64,000 nt of DNA from Deltaproteobacteria bacterium (GCA_030272815.1 JAJSZT010000008.1:28155-92154); one strand, 5' to 3'; numbered from the stretch's first letter, positions 55,536 through 63,736 are shown. Notes: a model not told the origin generated them from the sequence alone. Made by a program: numbers and translations.

Positions 55536-55871
55536 ATGACACTTCAGTATGCAAAAACAATTCGTAAAAAGCTGCGAGAGCTGGCCGGTCTTGCGCATGA
55601 GCGCGAATTGAGCAGGGCCCTGGAAATGTTGGACAGCCACTTTATCCGATGGCGTCGGCAGGAAATCGACTGTTCCGAGCTGAATGAGCGAATTCACAGC
55701 TTTCATCAAAAAACATCCCGCGAGCTATGGGAAACCTATTCTTCCATGGAAGACGATTTTCTCGTCTGCAGAGCGGTTAAGCTGGGTTTTTTGTCCAAAG
55801 AAGATGTTCCGGAGAAAGTGGCCGAGGCCATCCTTTTGGGGAGAAGGTTGGGGACGTCCGTGGCATTTTGA
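55536..55871 (+). CDS. Small-ORF repeat family D1 protein, copy 6
   Basis: A 111-residue charged, helical protein of unknown function: MTLQYAKTIRKKLRELAGLA, LSRALEMLDSHFIRWRRQEI, ELNERIHSFHQKTSRELWET and GFLSKEDVPEKVAEAI. It is about 85 percent identical to the other full copy at 59736-60047 up to residue 99; the last 12 residues differ because the sequence enters GGGGACGTCC. There is no signal peptide or membrane helix. Six further truncated copies share its leader in the window. Confidence 0.7.
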   Translation: MTLQYAKTIRKKLRELAGLAHERELSRALEMLDSHFIRWRRQEIDCSELNERIHSFHQKTSRELWETYSSMEDDFLVCRAVKLGFLSKEDVPEKVAEAILLGRRLGTSVAF

Positions 55872-56987
55872 CATTATAGTTGACAGGGAGCATGGGGAAC
55901 GAGAAAGTTAATATTTCACGGACGTCGGAGCGGCCGACAAGGCTGCAATCCAGTTGGTGAAAGTCCAGCCATGTCAGTTGCTCGTATCGGACACATAGTG
56001 ATGCCACATCTCGGGGCAGGTAACCAACCGAGCTATGCTTGGTGTAAACGGCCTGGCTGCCCTGAAGACTTTGAGCTTCAGCGGTGGGTGCAACCTGGGG
56101 GTCTATCGAGCGTGGGAGCCTGAACATTAGCGAATGACTGCAGCCTCGAAATAGAATACTCTGTTGAAGTTGCATTGCAGGGGTAGTTCAGTGTGCCGAA
56201 CTTGTGACGTCTGAGGTGAGGCCGTTGTCTCTTGGGTAGAAGCGAGCAAATGCACCAGGAGGACACTGCGGGGTAGGGGGTCCAAGCACCTGCGCAAGGA
56301 TTGCAGAGATATTGCAGAGATAATGTCGGGAAAGGCCATCTCCCAGCAGAGACTGATGACAACCTGCAAAGACTCGCTGAAATAGGGACGACCGAAGTCA
56401 GCGGGAGGGATTTGGTCTGGCGCATGAGCCTGTATGAGCTATGAAGGAGGGGTAATGCCTTCCGATGTGACACGAGATGTCACGCCGCAAGAGGTAACAC
56501 CTGTTGTGGGCAAAGGGGCTCTCGGCACTTGGCGGGCACTAAAGCGGCACAGCTTCGGACTCTGGGCCGAGTAAAGCTGGTTACCGCCGTGATGTGTCGA
56601 GCCGATGGGCAAACCATTATTGCAAGGGATGTATACGAGTCAGCGTTTAAGTTTCGGTGGTAGTGAGAAGGCCCAACGGGGAAAGCCAGGGTCGCCAACC
56701 GGACTCGGGAAATCCGACTGTCCGGGATGAAACGGGGGGCTTGCGAAAACGTGAGCTATGGTGGAACTATGAACCCGCCGCACATACCGAAAGGGTGCGT
56801 GTCGGAAACTCTCTGCCTGTAGGCTGCGCGCGCCGCAATTCTATCCCGACCCCTACTGTTCCCCGAAAGAATCATTATCTGCCCGAAGGGCATGACGATA
56901 ATTACCTGGGGGGTCGGCCAGGTAATTGTCAGCGTTGACGAAAATCTGCGTCCTAATCTAATTTAAACAAAATCTGGGAACTCATTT
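55872..56987. other. GC-rich non-coding block, possibly a group II intron part
   Basis: About 1.05 kb has no believable ORF and a base composition unlike its neighbours. It contains many short hairpins and intron-like phrases such as GGTGAAAGTCCAGCC, GAACATTAGCGAATGACTGC and GGTAGTGAGAAGGCCCAACG. No domain V hairpin or reverse transcriptase is recognised, so the match to group II intron domain I is weak. Near its right end a 13-bp hairpin, GATAATTACCTGG with CCAGGTAATTGTC, lies at 56897-56930. Confidence 0.35.
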
Positions 56988-58064
56988 ATGGAAACAACCA
57001 GTACGGTAGCCATTGTTAAAGGAAGTGACCGGTATCAAAATATCTTTCGGGCACTCTCCTTTTTATCAGATGAGCTCTCTTTTGGGAATAATATTCTGAT
57101 CAAGCCCAATTTTGTCTCCACTAAGGTACAATTGGCAGCAACACATGTTGACGCCCTGCGGGCTGTTATTGATTTTATCCGCGAAAGAACAGATAAAAAG
57201 ATCATAATCGCTGAAGGGGCTGCTACCTCTGATACATTTGAAGGGTATCGCCATTTTGGCTTTTTAAAGCTCTCTAAGAGATATTCAAACATTGAATTTA
57301 AGGATCTAAATAAAGATGAATTTAAGGTCATAGCTCTCTATGACCGGAATCTAAACCCTCAACCCTTTCGCATTTCAAAAACTGTTCTGTCAAGTAACTG
57401 TCGAATATCGCTTACCATACCCAAGACCCATGATACTACAATAGCGACTCTTTCCCTTAAAAATATGGCTATCGGTAGCCTTATCCGAGACACCGGAGGG
57501 AGTCCCCTCCGTTTTATTGGCCCTCTAACAGATCGTGTGCCCAAGATGGTTCCTGCTCGGCTCAAGCCCTTCTTTTCTCTGCAGGGCTTGAGTAGCTTTG
57601 GTTTAAGCAGGTTGGGCGGAAGCGACAAGGCCAGGATGCATCAGGGCTATCTAAATATAAATCTTTTTCTCTACCAACTTGGGAAAATAATTCCTCCACA
57701 TCTTTCTATTCTGGATGGATTTGAAGCGATGGAAGGGGATGGACCTGTCCATGGTGATAAAGTCGATTGGGGTATCGCCATAGCTGGTGCTGATTTTGTT
57801 GCTACAGATTCAGTGGCCGCTACCCTGATGGGGTTTTCTCCCGAAGATATCGGCCATATCTATTTCTGTAAAATGGACGGCATGGGAGAAGGAGATATGA
57901 AAAAGGTAAAAATTTTGGGAAGCCCTCTTTCCGAGTATATTCGTCCTTTCAAACCTCATCAGTCGTACGCAAAACAGCTTGGCTGGAAGAAAGACGGTGG
58001 GGCCGCTTTTAAAAAGCTAAAGAAATTTCTTTCTAACTTTAAATCCCCTTCGGTATTTCGTTAA
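56988..58064 (+). CDS. DUF362-domain protein
   Basis: A 358-residue protein of the DUF362 family. Recognisable blocks are ILIKPNFVSTKVQLAATHVD (residues 35-54), IIAEGAATSDTFEGYRHFG, ISLTIPKTHDTTIATLSLKN, a central ILDGFEAMEGDGPVHGDKVD and VATDSVAATLMGF. These proteins are predicted iron-sulfur flavin-like or metal-binding, but no reaction is assigned. The usual C-terminal ferredoxin motif is absent. The gene is complete, with its own weak ribosome site, and is not in an operon. Confidence 0.75.
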   Translation: METTSTVAIVKGSDRYQNIFRALSFLSDELSFGNNILIKPNFVSTKVQLAATHVDALRAVIDFIRERTDKKIIIAEGAATSDTFEGYRHFGFLKLSKRYSNIEFKDLNKDEFKVIALYDRNLNPQPFRISKTVLSSNCRISLTIPKTHDTTIATLSLKNMAIGSLIRDTGGSPLRFIGPLTDRVPKMVPARLKPFFSLQGLSSFGLSRLGGSDKARMHQGYLNINLFLYQLGKIIPPHLSILDGFEAMEGDGPVHGDKVDWGIAIAGADFVATDSVAATLMGFSPEDIGHIYFCKMDGMGEGDMKKVKILGSPLSEYIRPFKPHQSYAKQLGWKKDGGAAFKKLKKFLSNFKSPSVFR

Positions 58065-58163
58065 TGGTTCACAGTGATCAGTTGCACATCCTCTATTCAC
58101 TTCACCTATCAATATAAATGGTGCCGTAATAGTTTAGTCCCTCCCCGGCAATATACAGACCCA

Positions 58164-58315
58164 TACGGGTGTCAAATCTTGAATTGATACGGGTGTCAAA
58201 TCTTGAATTGTGAATTATAAATTTCTAAAATATATTGAAATGATTATAAAATATGACACATCAGTACGCAAAAACAATTCGTAAAAAGCTGCTGGAGCTG
58301 GCCGGTCTTGCATAG
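58164..58315 (+). repeat. Small-ORF repeat family D1, copy 7 (truncated)
   Basis: The left end is duplicated in tandem (ATACGGGTGTCAAATCTTGA twice), then the AT-rich leader and ATG at 58253 with MTHQYAKTIRKKLLELAGLA, ending at a TAG at 58313. It lies directly upstream of the AAA_14 pseudogene. Confidence 0.8.
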
Positions 58316-58356
58316 GGGAAACAGGGGGGCGTAATGTTGCGAGGTTGGGTTATTTT

Positions 58357-58389
58357 GTGAAAATCCAAAGTATAACTTGAGATTATCAC
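58357..58389 (+). promoter_or_regulatory. Palindrome upstream of the AAA_14 pseudogene
   Basis: GTGAAAATCCAAAGT, three bases, ACTTGAGATTATCAC: a 15-bp interrupted inverted repeat with three mismatches. A matching element lies after the gene at 59627. It may be an operator, or a terminal site of a cassette. Confidence 0.65.
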
Positions 58390-58411
58390 TAAAATAAAAT
58401 ATGTTTATATT

Positions 58412-59620
58412 ATGATTAAACGTGCTATTTCAGAAGAACTGCTTGACTGCTGTACCGAGTATCCAGTTGTTACCGTGTTTGGCCCTCGTCAGTCCGGGAA
58501 AACAGTTTTGGTCCGGGAAAACTTTCCGGATAAGCCATACTACTTACTTGAGGATCCTGACACCCGTCAAGCAGCAGATATGGATCCCAGGGGATTTCTT
58601 GGTCAAATGAAGGAAGGCGCTGTTCTTGATGAAATTCAGCGCCTCCCTGCCTTGCTTTCATATATCCAGGGTATCGTGGATAAAGCCCAGCAACCCGGCA
58701 TGTTTATCCTGACCGGCAGCCATCAGCCGGATCTGCACAAAGCGATAAGCCAATCCCTGGCCGGCCGTATGGCATTACTTACCCTGTTGCCGTTTTCCCT
58801 TGAAGAACTTCAACAATTTCAAACTGAATGGGATGCGTATAACTTGATAGTCAAAGGCGCTTTCCCCAGGCTGCATGAAAAAAACCTGAAGCCGGAACGT
58901 TTTTTCAACGGTTACTTGCAAACCTATGTAGAACGCGACGTCAGAGCCTTGATAAACCTTAAGGATTTGAATCGCTTTCAGCATTTTCTAACTCTCCTGG
59001 CAGGGCGGATTGGCCAGGTAATCAATTATACTTCGCTTTCCAATGATACTGGAGTTTCTGCAACGACTATAAAGAACTGGATTAGTGTACTGAAAGCATC
59101 ATATGTTGTTTTTGAGTTACCGCCATTTTTTTAAAATATCAGGAAACGGGTCGTTAAATCTCCCAAACTCTATTTTACCGATACCGGCCTAGCAGCTTTT
59201 CTATTGGGCATCAGGACAGCCGAACAAGCCGCCCGGGATCCTTTACGCGGCGGGCTGTATGAAAATCTGATTATACTTGAGATAATGAAATACAGGCTTA
59301 ACCAGGGAAGGCGGCCAGACCTTTATTTTTTTCGGGATACTCATGGCGGTGAAGTGGACCTGCTCATTCGTGAACAGGGGAAGCTTTTTCCTGTGGAGAT
59401 CAAATCATCCGTCACCTTTTCCAAGAGTTTTCTCAAGGGAATTGAGCGATTTCGCAGTTTGACATCCAACTGTCGGGCTGATGGTGCAGTCTTGTATAAT
59501 GGTGATCAACGGTTTCAGGTAAAAAATGTCCATATTTTTAATCTATTGAAAGATCAAACTGAGCTGAAATCACTGTTTTTCCCAGCTACTCAGGAACTCT
59601 ATCAGAATCAGCCCGCCTAA
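58412..59620 (+). pseudogene. AAA_14 / DUF4143 ATPase with one in-frame stop
   Basis: Everything else is in place: Walker A FGPRQSGKTVLVRE, Walker B VLDEIQRLPALLSYIQG, FILTGSHQP, the winged-helix NDTGVSATTIKNWISVL, and the PD-(D/E)xK-like FFRDTHGGEVDLLIREQG and PVEIKSS. At 59132-59134 the frame has TAA where the 38774 paralogue has AAG (PPHYKNFKK against PPFF-stop-NIRK), and it stays open to 59620. A single A to T change explains the break. No ribosome site is visible at the ATG. Confidence 0.85.
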
Positions 59621-59626
59621 TAATAT

Positions 59627-59659
59627 GTGAAAATTCAAAGTTTAACTTGGGATTTTCAC
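59627..59659 (+). promoter_or_regulatory. Palindrome downstream of the AAA_14 pseudogene
   Basis: GTGAAAATTCAAAGT, three bases, ACTTGGGATTTTCAC: the same interrupted inverted repeat as at 58357, with a better match between arms. Together they bracket the AAA_14 gene at both ends. Confidence 0.65.
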
Positions 59660-59673
59660 AAAAATATCAGGGC

Positions 59674-59735
59674 TGGGTCAAAATCTTGAATTTTGAATTA
59701 TAAATTTCTAAAATATATTGAAATGGTTATAAAAT
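59674..59735 (+). repeat. Small-ORF repeat family D1, leader of copy 8
   Basis: GGGTCAAAATCTTGAATTTT and the AT-rich leader directly precede the intact ORF at 59736, giving a conserved distance between left end and ATG as in the other copies. Confidence 0.8.
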
Positions 59736-60047
59736 ATGACACATCAGTATGCTAAAACAATTCGTAAAAAGCTGCGGGGTCTGGTCGGTCTTGCGCATAA
59801 GCGCGAATTGAGCAGGGCGCTGGAAACGTTGGACACCCACTTTACCCAATGGCGCCGGCAAGAAATCGACTGTTTTGAGCTGAATGATCAAATTCACCGT
59901 TTTCATCAAAAAACGTCCCGCGATTTATGGAAAACCTATTTTTCAATGGAGGATGATTTCCTCGTCTGTAGAGCGGTTGAGCTGGGTTTTTTGTCCAAAG
60001 AAGATGTTCCGGAGAAAGTGGCCGAGGCCATCACTGTATTAGAATAG
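59736..60047 (+). CDS. Small-ORF repeat family D1 protein, copy 8 (full length)
   Basis: The 103-residue reference copy of the family: MTHQYAKTIRKKLRGLVGLA, LSRALETLDTHFTQWRRQEI, CFELNDQIHRFHQKTSRDLW and GFLSKEDVPEKVAEAITVLE. Compared with copy 6 it shows many amino-acid changes but no frame break, which suggests that the ORF is under selection or only recently spread. No known domain. It ends 3 bases before the frame containing the shortened prdA, with GGGACGTCCC between them. Confidence 0.7.
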   Translation: MTHQYAKTIRKKLRGLVGLAHKRELSRALETLDTHFTQWRRQEIDCFELNDQIHRFHQKTSRDLWKTYFSMEDDFLVCRAVELGFLSKEDVPEKVAEAITVLE

Positions 60048-60125
60048 GGAATGCGGGACGTCCCGGACAGTCAATTCCTCCTTAGAAAAATTGAACAAAT
60101 CTATAATAAACAACAGGGAAGAAAA

Positions 60126-61646
60126 ATGGTGGTTTCCGAAAAATCTTTTGGAGTTAGAAAACAAACAGCAATTGCAGAGGCAATTACGAGAGTTACTATT
60201 GCGCCAACTCCTTCTTCAAAAGATGTTTATCCCACGGCATCGACAGTTAGGGGCGCAGAACAGTCTCATAAAGAAAAAGTCATAAGAAGGTTGGTTAGAA
60301 AATATTTCAAAATAGAAAAAGTTGAAATGGGCGCAGAAACTGAAATAAAAGGTACTACGCTTTATATAAGACAAGATCTTTGCAAAGATGCCATTGAAAG
60401 TGAGGATCTAGTTGCAGACATGAAACTAGATATTATAACTCCTGATAGATATAGTGAATATAGTGAAACAATAATAGATGTTCAGCCTATAGCTGTTAAG
60501 GAACAAGGTGAAATAGGTGATGGTATAACCAGGGTATTAGACAGTGTTCTTATGATAGTGACAGGGACCGATGAGCTTGGAGTTCAAATTGGGGAATTCG
60601 GTTCTTCCGAAGGTACAATGGATAGTAATATTATGTGGGGAAGACCAGGTTCCCCGGAAAAGGGTGAGTTGCTTATTAAAACAAACGTTACAATCAAAGC
60701 TCATACAAATATGGAGAGACCGGGACCCATGTCTGCTCATAGAGCAACTGATATGATCACTCAAGAAATAAGAGAAGCACTCAAAAAACTTGATGAAAAT
60801 CTGCTTGTGAATACGGAAGAGTTTCTTCAAACACGACATCCTGGTAAGAAAAAGGTAGCTATAATCAAAGAAATAATGGGTCAAGGAGCAATGCATGAAA
60901 ACCTTATCATGCCCATTGAGCCAGTTGGTATAGTAGGCGCAAAATCCACCGTTGATCTCGGCAACGTTCCGATAGTAGTCTCGCCCCTTCAAGTATTAGA
61001 TGGATGTATACATGCTTTAACTTGTGTTGGACCTGCATCTAAAGAAACATCAAGACATTACTGGAGAGAACCATTAGTTATCAACATCATGGGTGATGAA
61101 GAATTAGACCTGTGTGCAGTTATATTAGTCGGTTCGCCACAGGTTAATTCCGAAAAGTTTTATGTATCCAAAATATTAGGTATGACCATAGAGGCCATGG
61201 ACCTTGATGGCGCTATCATAGCCACAGAAGGATTTGGTAATAATCATATTGACTTTGCTAGTCATATTGAGCAGATTGGCAAGAGGGGGATTCCAGTAGT
61301 TGGAATGACATATTCGGGTGTTCAAGGACAGTTGATTGTTGGCAACAAATATATGGATGCAATGATTGAACTTAACAAATCTGCTGAAGGTATCGAAGAT
61401 GGGATACTCGAAAATAACTGCCTTGTCCCTGAAGACGCAATAAGAGCTGTGGCTATGCTAAAGGCTAAAATTCATGGAGAGAAAATTAAAGAGGCTGAAA
61501 CAAAATGGAATCCAAATGTTAAACTAAACAACATAAAAGTGATAGAAGAAGCTACGGGAAGAAAAATAGAATTGGCACCAAATGAAACTTCTCTGCCAAG
61601 AAGAAGGGAAACGTGTGAATGCGTCCGTACAATGAGAACTCCTTAA
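60126..61646 (+). CDS. prdA: D-proline reductase proprotein PrdA, N-terminally short
   Basis: D-proline reductase cleaves the ring of D-proline to 5-aminovalerate. PrdA is processed at a Thr-Cys bond to give a pyruvoyl-bearing 23-kDa chain. The site is clear: GCIHALTCVGPASKETSRHY with Cys at residue 300, leaving a 207-residue C-terminal chain of the right size. Other blocks: DVYPTAST, GTDELGVQIGEFGSSEGTMD, EGFGNNHIDFASH, KWNPNVKLNNI. Counted from ATG 60126 (GGGAAG upstream) the protein has 506 residues, about 120 fewer than clostridial PrdA; the N-terminal domain is missing. The frame is open to 60051. Partner prdB lies downstream. Confidence 0.88.
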   Translation: MVVSEKSFGVRKQTAIAEAITRVTIAPTPSSKDVYPTASTVRGAEQSHKEKVIRRLVRKYFKIEKVEMGAETEIKGTTLYIRQDLCKDAIESEDLVADMKLDIITPDRYSEYSETIIDVQPIAVKEQGEIGDGITRVLDSVLMIVTGTDELGVQIGEFGSSEGTMDSNIMWGRPGSPEKGELLIKTNVTIKAHTNMERPGPMSAHRATDMITQEIREALKKLDENLLVNTEEFLQTRHPGKKKVAIIKEIMGQGAMHENLIMPIEPVGIVGAKSTVDLGNVPIVVSPLQVLDGCIHALTCVGPASKETSRHYWREPLVINIMGDEELDLCAVILVGSPQVNSEKFYVSKILGMTIEAMDLDGAIIATEGFGNNHIDFASHIEQIGKRGIPVVGMTYSGVQGQLIVGNKYMDAMIELNKSAEGIEDGILENNCLVPEDAIRAVAMLKAKIHGEKIKEAETKWNPNVKLNNIKVIEEATGRKIELAPNETSLPRRRETCECVRTMRTP

Positions 61647-61689
61647 AAAGACCCCTTCTTTTAATTGGTTGCATAAGTTCCAAGACGCA

Positions 61690-61795
61690 TATAGAGTTTC
61701 AGATAAATAATTTCACTGCGTTATCAGTCGTCGACGTATAACTAATACGCCTTTCTCCTTCTGGCCTTGTGAAATTAATTATCTGAAAGTCTATA
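61690..61795. repeat. Palindromic MITE-like repeat, family A, copy 3
   Basis: Nearly identical to the copy at 6470, with the ends TATAGAGTTTCAGATAAATA and GAAATTAATTATCTGAAAGT. It fills most of the 173-base gap between prdA and prdB and stops 24 bases before the prdB start, upstream of its ribosome site AAAAGGAG. Confidence 0.85.
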
Positions 61796-61819
61796 GTTAG
61801 TTGAAAAGGAGCTAAAAAC

Positions 61820-62545
61820 ATGAGTTTTACGGTTGTAAGAGGGTTGCAGTCTGAAATATTCATCCCTACTGTTCCGCCAGTATTCTGGACTCGTGTAAGT
61901 AAATCCTTAAATGAAATGGTGGTAGCTTTAGTAACAGCTGGTGGTGTTCATTTGAAATCAGACAAAACGTTCAGGTTAGCTGGGGATAGCAGTTATAGAA
62001 GAATTCCCGGAGACGCCAAGAGTGATGACTTGATGGTATCACATGGGGGATATGACAATACTGATGTGAACAAGGACATTAACTGTATGTTTCCCATAGA
62101 TAGAATAAAAGAATTAGCAAAAGAGGGATTCATAAAAGGTGTTGCATCAACTCATATTGGATTCATGGGTGGTGGTGGGAATATAGCAGCTTTTACAGAA
62201 ATTACAGGTCCTGAAATTGCTGGGGAATTGGTAGAACAAAATGTTGATGCGGTTTTAATGACTGCTGGGTGAGGTACTTGCCACCGCTCTGCGGTCATAG
62301 TGCAGAGAGCGATCGAGGAAGCCGGAATACCCACAATAATAATAGCAGCTCTTCCTCTGGTAGTAAGACAAAGTGGTGCTCCAAGAGCAGTTGCTCCCTT
62401 GGTTCCAATGGGTGCAAACGCGGGAGAGCCTAACAATAAGGAAATGCAAAGAGCTATAGTAAAAGACTCGTTAAAAAATTTGGTATCAATAGAAACTCCA
62501 GGAGGAATTGTTTCACTTCCATATGAATACGTAGCTCACGTTTAA
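61820..62545 (+). CDS. prdB: D-proline reductase subunit PrdB, selenoprotein
   Basis: The catalytic selenocysteine subunit of D-proline reductase. The frame runs through TGA at 62270-62272, giving 241 residues with Sec at 151 in the motif MTAGUGTCHRS, exactly the PrdB site. Both sides are well conserved: ASTHIGFMGGGGNIAAFTEI before, and RAIEEAGIPTIIIAALPLVV with GAPRAVAPLVPMGANAGEPN after. A SECIS-like hairpin follows the TGA. Conventional gene calling would give a 150-residue truncated protein and a second ORF from 62300. It needs selA, selB and selC, which are not in this window. AAAAGGAG precedes the ATG. Confidence 0.93.
62270..62311 (+). promoter_or_regulatory. Sec codon and SECIS-like hairpin in prdB
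   Basis: UGA at 62270-62272 is followed 14 bases later by CTCTGC (62287-62292), a 9-base loop GGTCATAGT and GCAGAG (62302-62307). An outer CG pair (62285-62286 with 62310-62311) closes across a 2-base bulge. The loop begins GGU, as in known bacterial SECIS elements that bind SelB, and its distance from the UGA (about 20 bases) is typical. Confidence 0.75.
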
Positions 62546-62713
62546 TATATTAAGTTTTTGTCCCGGTTATATCTATCCGAAATCAGTGAGATGAGGAAAG
62601 GTTATTAGGAAGAGTAATGATCACAGCTTTTCATACAGAAAAGTTGAATTGGGAGGTACATTGGATTCAGAATCGCCGGTTGGCGAGCTTGGAAATTAGG
62701 GGAGGATTAGCAC
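62546..62713. other. Spacer between prdB and the racemase gene
   Basis: No gene is supported. GGGAGG occurs twice, and the second site (about 62699-62704) is the ribosome site of the following gene. No terminator is seen, so read-through from prdB is likely. Confidence 0.4.
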
Positions 62714-63736
62714 ATGGCGAGGTTTGCCCATATCATTTCAGCCATTGACGCCCATACAGCGGGAGAACCCACCCGGATCGTTCTGAGCGGTCTGCCGCCC
62801 ATCCCAGGGGCCACAATGGCTGAAAAGAAGTGCTACATGATGCAACACCTTGACCATATTCGGACTCTCCTCATGCAGGAACCCAGAGGACACAGTGATA
62901 TGTTCGGGATTGTCATTACGCCGCCAACCACAGACCGAGGCCAGTATGGCGTTCTGTTCATGGATAATGCGGGTTATATCGATATGTGTGGTCATGGAAT
63001 TATTGGTGTCACCACGGCTCTCATTGAGATCGGCATGATTCCGGCGACAGAACCGGAAACCACTGTTGTATTCGATACACCCGCCGGATTGATCAAAAGT
63101 TATGCCAGAGTCGAGGGAAACCAGGTGGTTGAGGTGTCCGTGGCCAATGTCTCCTCTTTCCTGTATGCGAGGGATGTAGAACTCGATCTTCCCGATGTTG
63201 GAAAAATCACCCTGGATGTGTCATTCGGGGGGAATTTCTTCGCCGTGATCCAGGCAAGGGACTTGAGGGTTTCGGTTCATCCCGACAATATTTCGAAACT
63301 GATCCGATTGGGAATGATGGTAAAAAAGGCTGTCAATGAAAAGCTCAAGATAAATCATCCCACGCAACAACACATCACCACAGTCGAACTGACCGAGATT
63401 TATGATAAACCTGAACCGTTCAGTCCCTTTTCAAAGAGCGTGGTGATCTTTGGAAACGGTCAGATGGATCGTTGTCCATGCGTCACAGGGACCTCAGCCA
63501 CCATGGCCGCCCTTTATGGGAGAGGCGAACTTCCGCTGGGTATTGAATTTACCACCGAGAGTATTATCGGAACCCGCTTCAGGGGAAAACTCGTCAGAGA
63601 AGTCCAAGTGGGTGATTTCATCGCGGTGGATCCAGTTGTTACTGGAGAAGCTTACATCACTGGAATTCAGCAGTTCGTAGTGGACCCGAATGATCCTGTT
63701 AAATACGGATTTGTTGTGAACCGACAACTATTCTAA
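62714..63736 (+). CDS. prdF: Proline racemase family protein
   Basis: A 340-residue cofactor-independent racemase/epimerase-fold protein. Next to prdAB its likely job is to convert L-proline to the D-proline used by the reductase. It has the start motif IDAHTAGEPTRIV, the first catalytic cysteine in YIDMCGHGIIG (about residue 93) and the second in DRCPCVTGTSATMAALYGRG (about residue 258). The usual second-site motif is PCGTGT; here glycine is replaced by valine, so activity or substrate (hydroxyproline or dehydration forms) is uncertain. The strong GGGGAGGATT site precedes the ATG. Confidence 0.82.
   Translation: MARFAHIISAIDAHTAGEPTRIVLSGLPPIPGATMAEKKCYMMQHLDHIRTLLMQEPRGHSDMFGIVITPPTTDRGQYGVLFMDNAGYIDMCGHGIIGVTTALIEIGMIPATEPETTVVFDTPAGLIKSYARVEGNQVVEVSVANVSSFLYARDVELDLPDVGKITLDVSFGGNFFAVIQARDLRVSVHPDNISKLIRLGMMVKKAVNEKLKINHPTQQHITTVELTEIYDKPEPFSPFSKSVVIFGNGQMDRCPCVTGTSATMAALYGRGELPLGIEFTTESIIGTRFRGKLVREVQVGDFIAVDPVVTGEAYITGIQQFVVDPNDPVKYGFVVNRQLF

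Noticed and set aside
56657..56938. 93-codon frame in the GC-rich block
   Set aside because: The sequence has no recognisable fold or ribosome site and overlaps structured-looking non-coding DNA.
59132..59134. TAA in AAA_14 as a recoding site
   Set aside because: TAA is not a selenocysteine or pyrrolysine codon, no recoding element is visible, and the paralogue has lysine at the site.
59204..59620. Separate small gene after the first half of the AAA_14 pseudogene
   Set aside because: It is the same frame after one TAA, aligns with the C-terminal half of the 38774 paralogue, and lacks its own start signals.
35109..60047. D1 repeats as a CRISPR array
   Set aside because: The copies are dispersed over 25 kb, are 60-370 bases long, contain ORFs and have no regular spacers.
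62300..62545. Separate 81-codon gene after the prdB TGA
   Set aside because: It is the C-terminal part of PrdB continuing in the same frame after the selenocysteine codon.
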